Below, piece after piece: positions 63,713 to 64,000 of a DNA stretch of 64,000 nucleotides; position 1 is the stretch's first letter; each line of letters begins with the position of its first letter. The position numbers were made by a program, and so were the translations under genes. The DNA lies in assembly GCF_004345005.1 (NCBI RefSeq), contig NZ_SMMX01000010.1:49739-113738 (forward strand). The letters run 5' to 3'. This DNA comes from Extibacter muris (GTDB lineage: Bacteria; Bacillota; Clostridia; Lachnospirales; Lachnospiraceae). The notes beneath the pieces were generated by a model that saw nothing but the letters and a program-made list of their open reading frames with translations, searched no databases and had not been told where the DNA came from.

Positions 63713-63759
63713 GAGCCTTGTATGTGTTATGATGAACACAAGTCATATCAAGGCTCTTT
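63713..63759 (+). promoter_or_regulatory. Inverted repeat between xis and int
   Basis: GAGCCTTG (63713-63720) and CAAGGCTC (63749-63756) form an 8-bp stem followed by TTT. The right arm is part of the 15-bp sequence also found, inverted, at 55602-55616. It may act as a weak terminator or a binding site controlling int. Confidence 0.5.
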
Positions 63760-63783
63760 CCAACAGGGAAAGGAGCAGACACC

Positions 63784-64000
63784 ATGAAAGAAAAAAGACG
63801 GGATAACAAAGGTCGTATCCTGCATACTGGAGAGAGCCAACGAACAGACGGAAAATACTTATATAAATATGTGGACGCATTTGGAAACACAAAATATGTG
63901 TATGCTTGGAGATTGACACCCACAGACCCGACACCAAAGGGAAAACGGGAAAAGCCCTCACTTCGGGAACTGGAACAGCAGATAAGACGGGATATAGAGG
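63784..64000 (+). CDS. int: Tyrosine integrase, Tn916 Int-like, 3' end outside window
   Basis: The first 72 residues (EKRRDNKGRILHTGESQRTD, GKYLYKYVDAFGNTKYVYAW) are the N-terminal arm-binding domain of Tn916-type integrase. The catalytic Arg-His-His-Arg-Tyr domain lies beyond the right edge. The ATG follows AAAGGAG. Int at the right end and Orf8/Orf7 at the left define the element orientation. Confidence 0.93.
   Translation, partial: MKEKRRDNKGRILHTGESQRTDGKYLYKYVDAFGNTKYVYAWRLTPTDPTPKGKREKPSLRELEQQIRRDIE

Larger units (their letters stand above)
55440..64000. mobile_element. Tn916-family integrative mobilizable element (right end outside window)
   Basis: Homologues of Tn916 Orf8, Orf7, Orf20 (MobT), Xis and Int are present in the expected orientations, with an oriT before the relaxase. 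DNA is clearly richer in A and T than the backbone. The left end is placed at about 55440, because intron-like DNA ends there and paired 11-bp repeats typical of integrase arm sites lie 140 bases inside. No conjugative ATPase, VirB4-like or T4SS membrane gene is present between the two ends that can be seen, so transfer would depend on a helper element. Confidence 0.8.

Overview
The window reads as chromosomal DNA of a gut-type Firmicute of class Clostridia, most likely family Lachnospiraceae. Support comes from strong Shine-Dalgarno sites, a complete V/A-type ATPase operon, a DUF1002 secreted protein, typical clostridial two-component systems and a Tn916-family element. No species is claimed. 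The backbone (about 1-55,300) has moderate GC content. From about 55,440 to the right edge the DNA is visibly AT-richer and carries an integrated mobilizable element.

Layout. 1-8,030: a dGTPase cut by the left edge, an acidic HTH protein, a family 2 glycosidase, a phosphopantetheinyl transferase, then aroF-aroB-SDR on the + strand. 8,030-11,000: an IS110-family element sits between the 3' end of an L-fucose isomerase-like gene and the 5' half of a sugar-binding lipoprotein, which looks like an IS-associated deletion through a sugar operon. 11,100-13,210: a YeiH-type exporter and a divergent LysR regulator. 13,210-19,900: an F-type ATP synthase operon with at least four damaging lesions (alpha lacks its P-loop block, beta has P-loop Lys to Met, c is truncated, b and delta are fused). 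19,950-24,740: TrmB-type regulator, ornithine cyclodeaminase family enzyme, two-component system and a lipoprotein. 24,815-29,925: a sugar-acid type operon (KdgT permease, MBL hydrolase, Tm-1-like protein, class II aldolase, GntR regulator, HPr-like protein) behind one consensus promoter.

30,000-38,620: tRNA-Lys, a TetR/MFS efflux pair with two copies of one operator, an ATC hydrolase/M20 amidohydrolase pair, proC bracketed by a palindromic repeat, a DUF1002 protein, thioredoxin and trmB. 38,735-47,313: an intact nine-gene V/A-type ATPase operon, which can plausibly replace the decayed F-type enzyme. 47,350-55,160: a second two-component system, a lipoprotein remnant, glgB and a 975-residue TPR/coiled-coil/acidic/ATPase protein.

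55,338-64,000: what looks like the 3' end of a group II intron, then the integrated element. It has Tn916-type Orf8 and Orf7 homologues on the left, small catabolic or detoxification genes each beside its own regulator (MerR, HxlR, LysR), an oriT, a MobT relaxase, Xis and the start of Int. No conjugation apparatus is visible, so it is probably mobilized in trans. A repeated theme in the backbone is internal or junctional deletion of otherwise recognisable proteins, which points either to real gene decay or to an assembly problem that should be excluded first.
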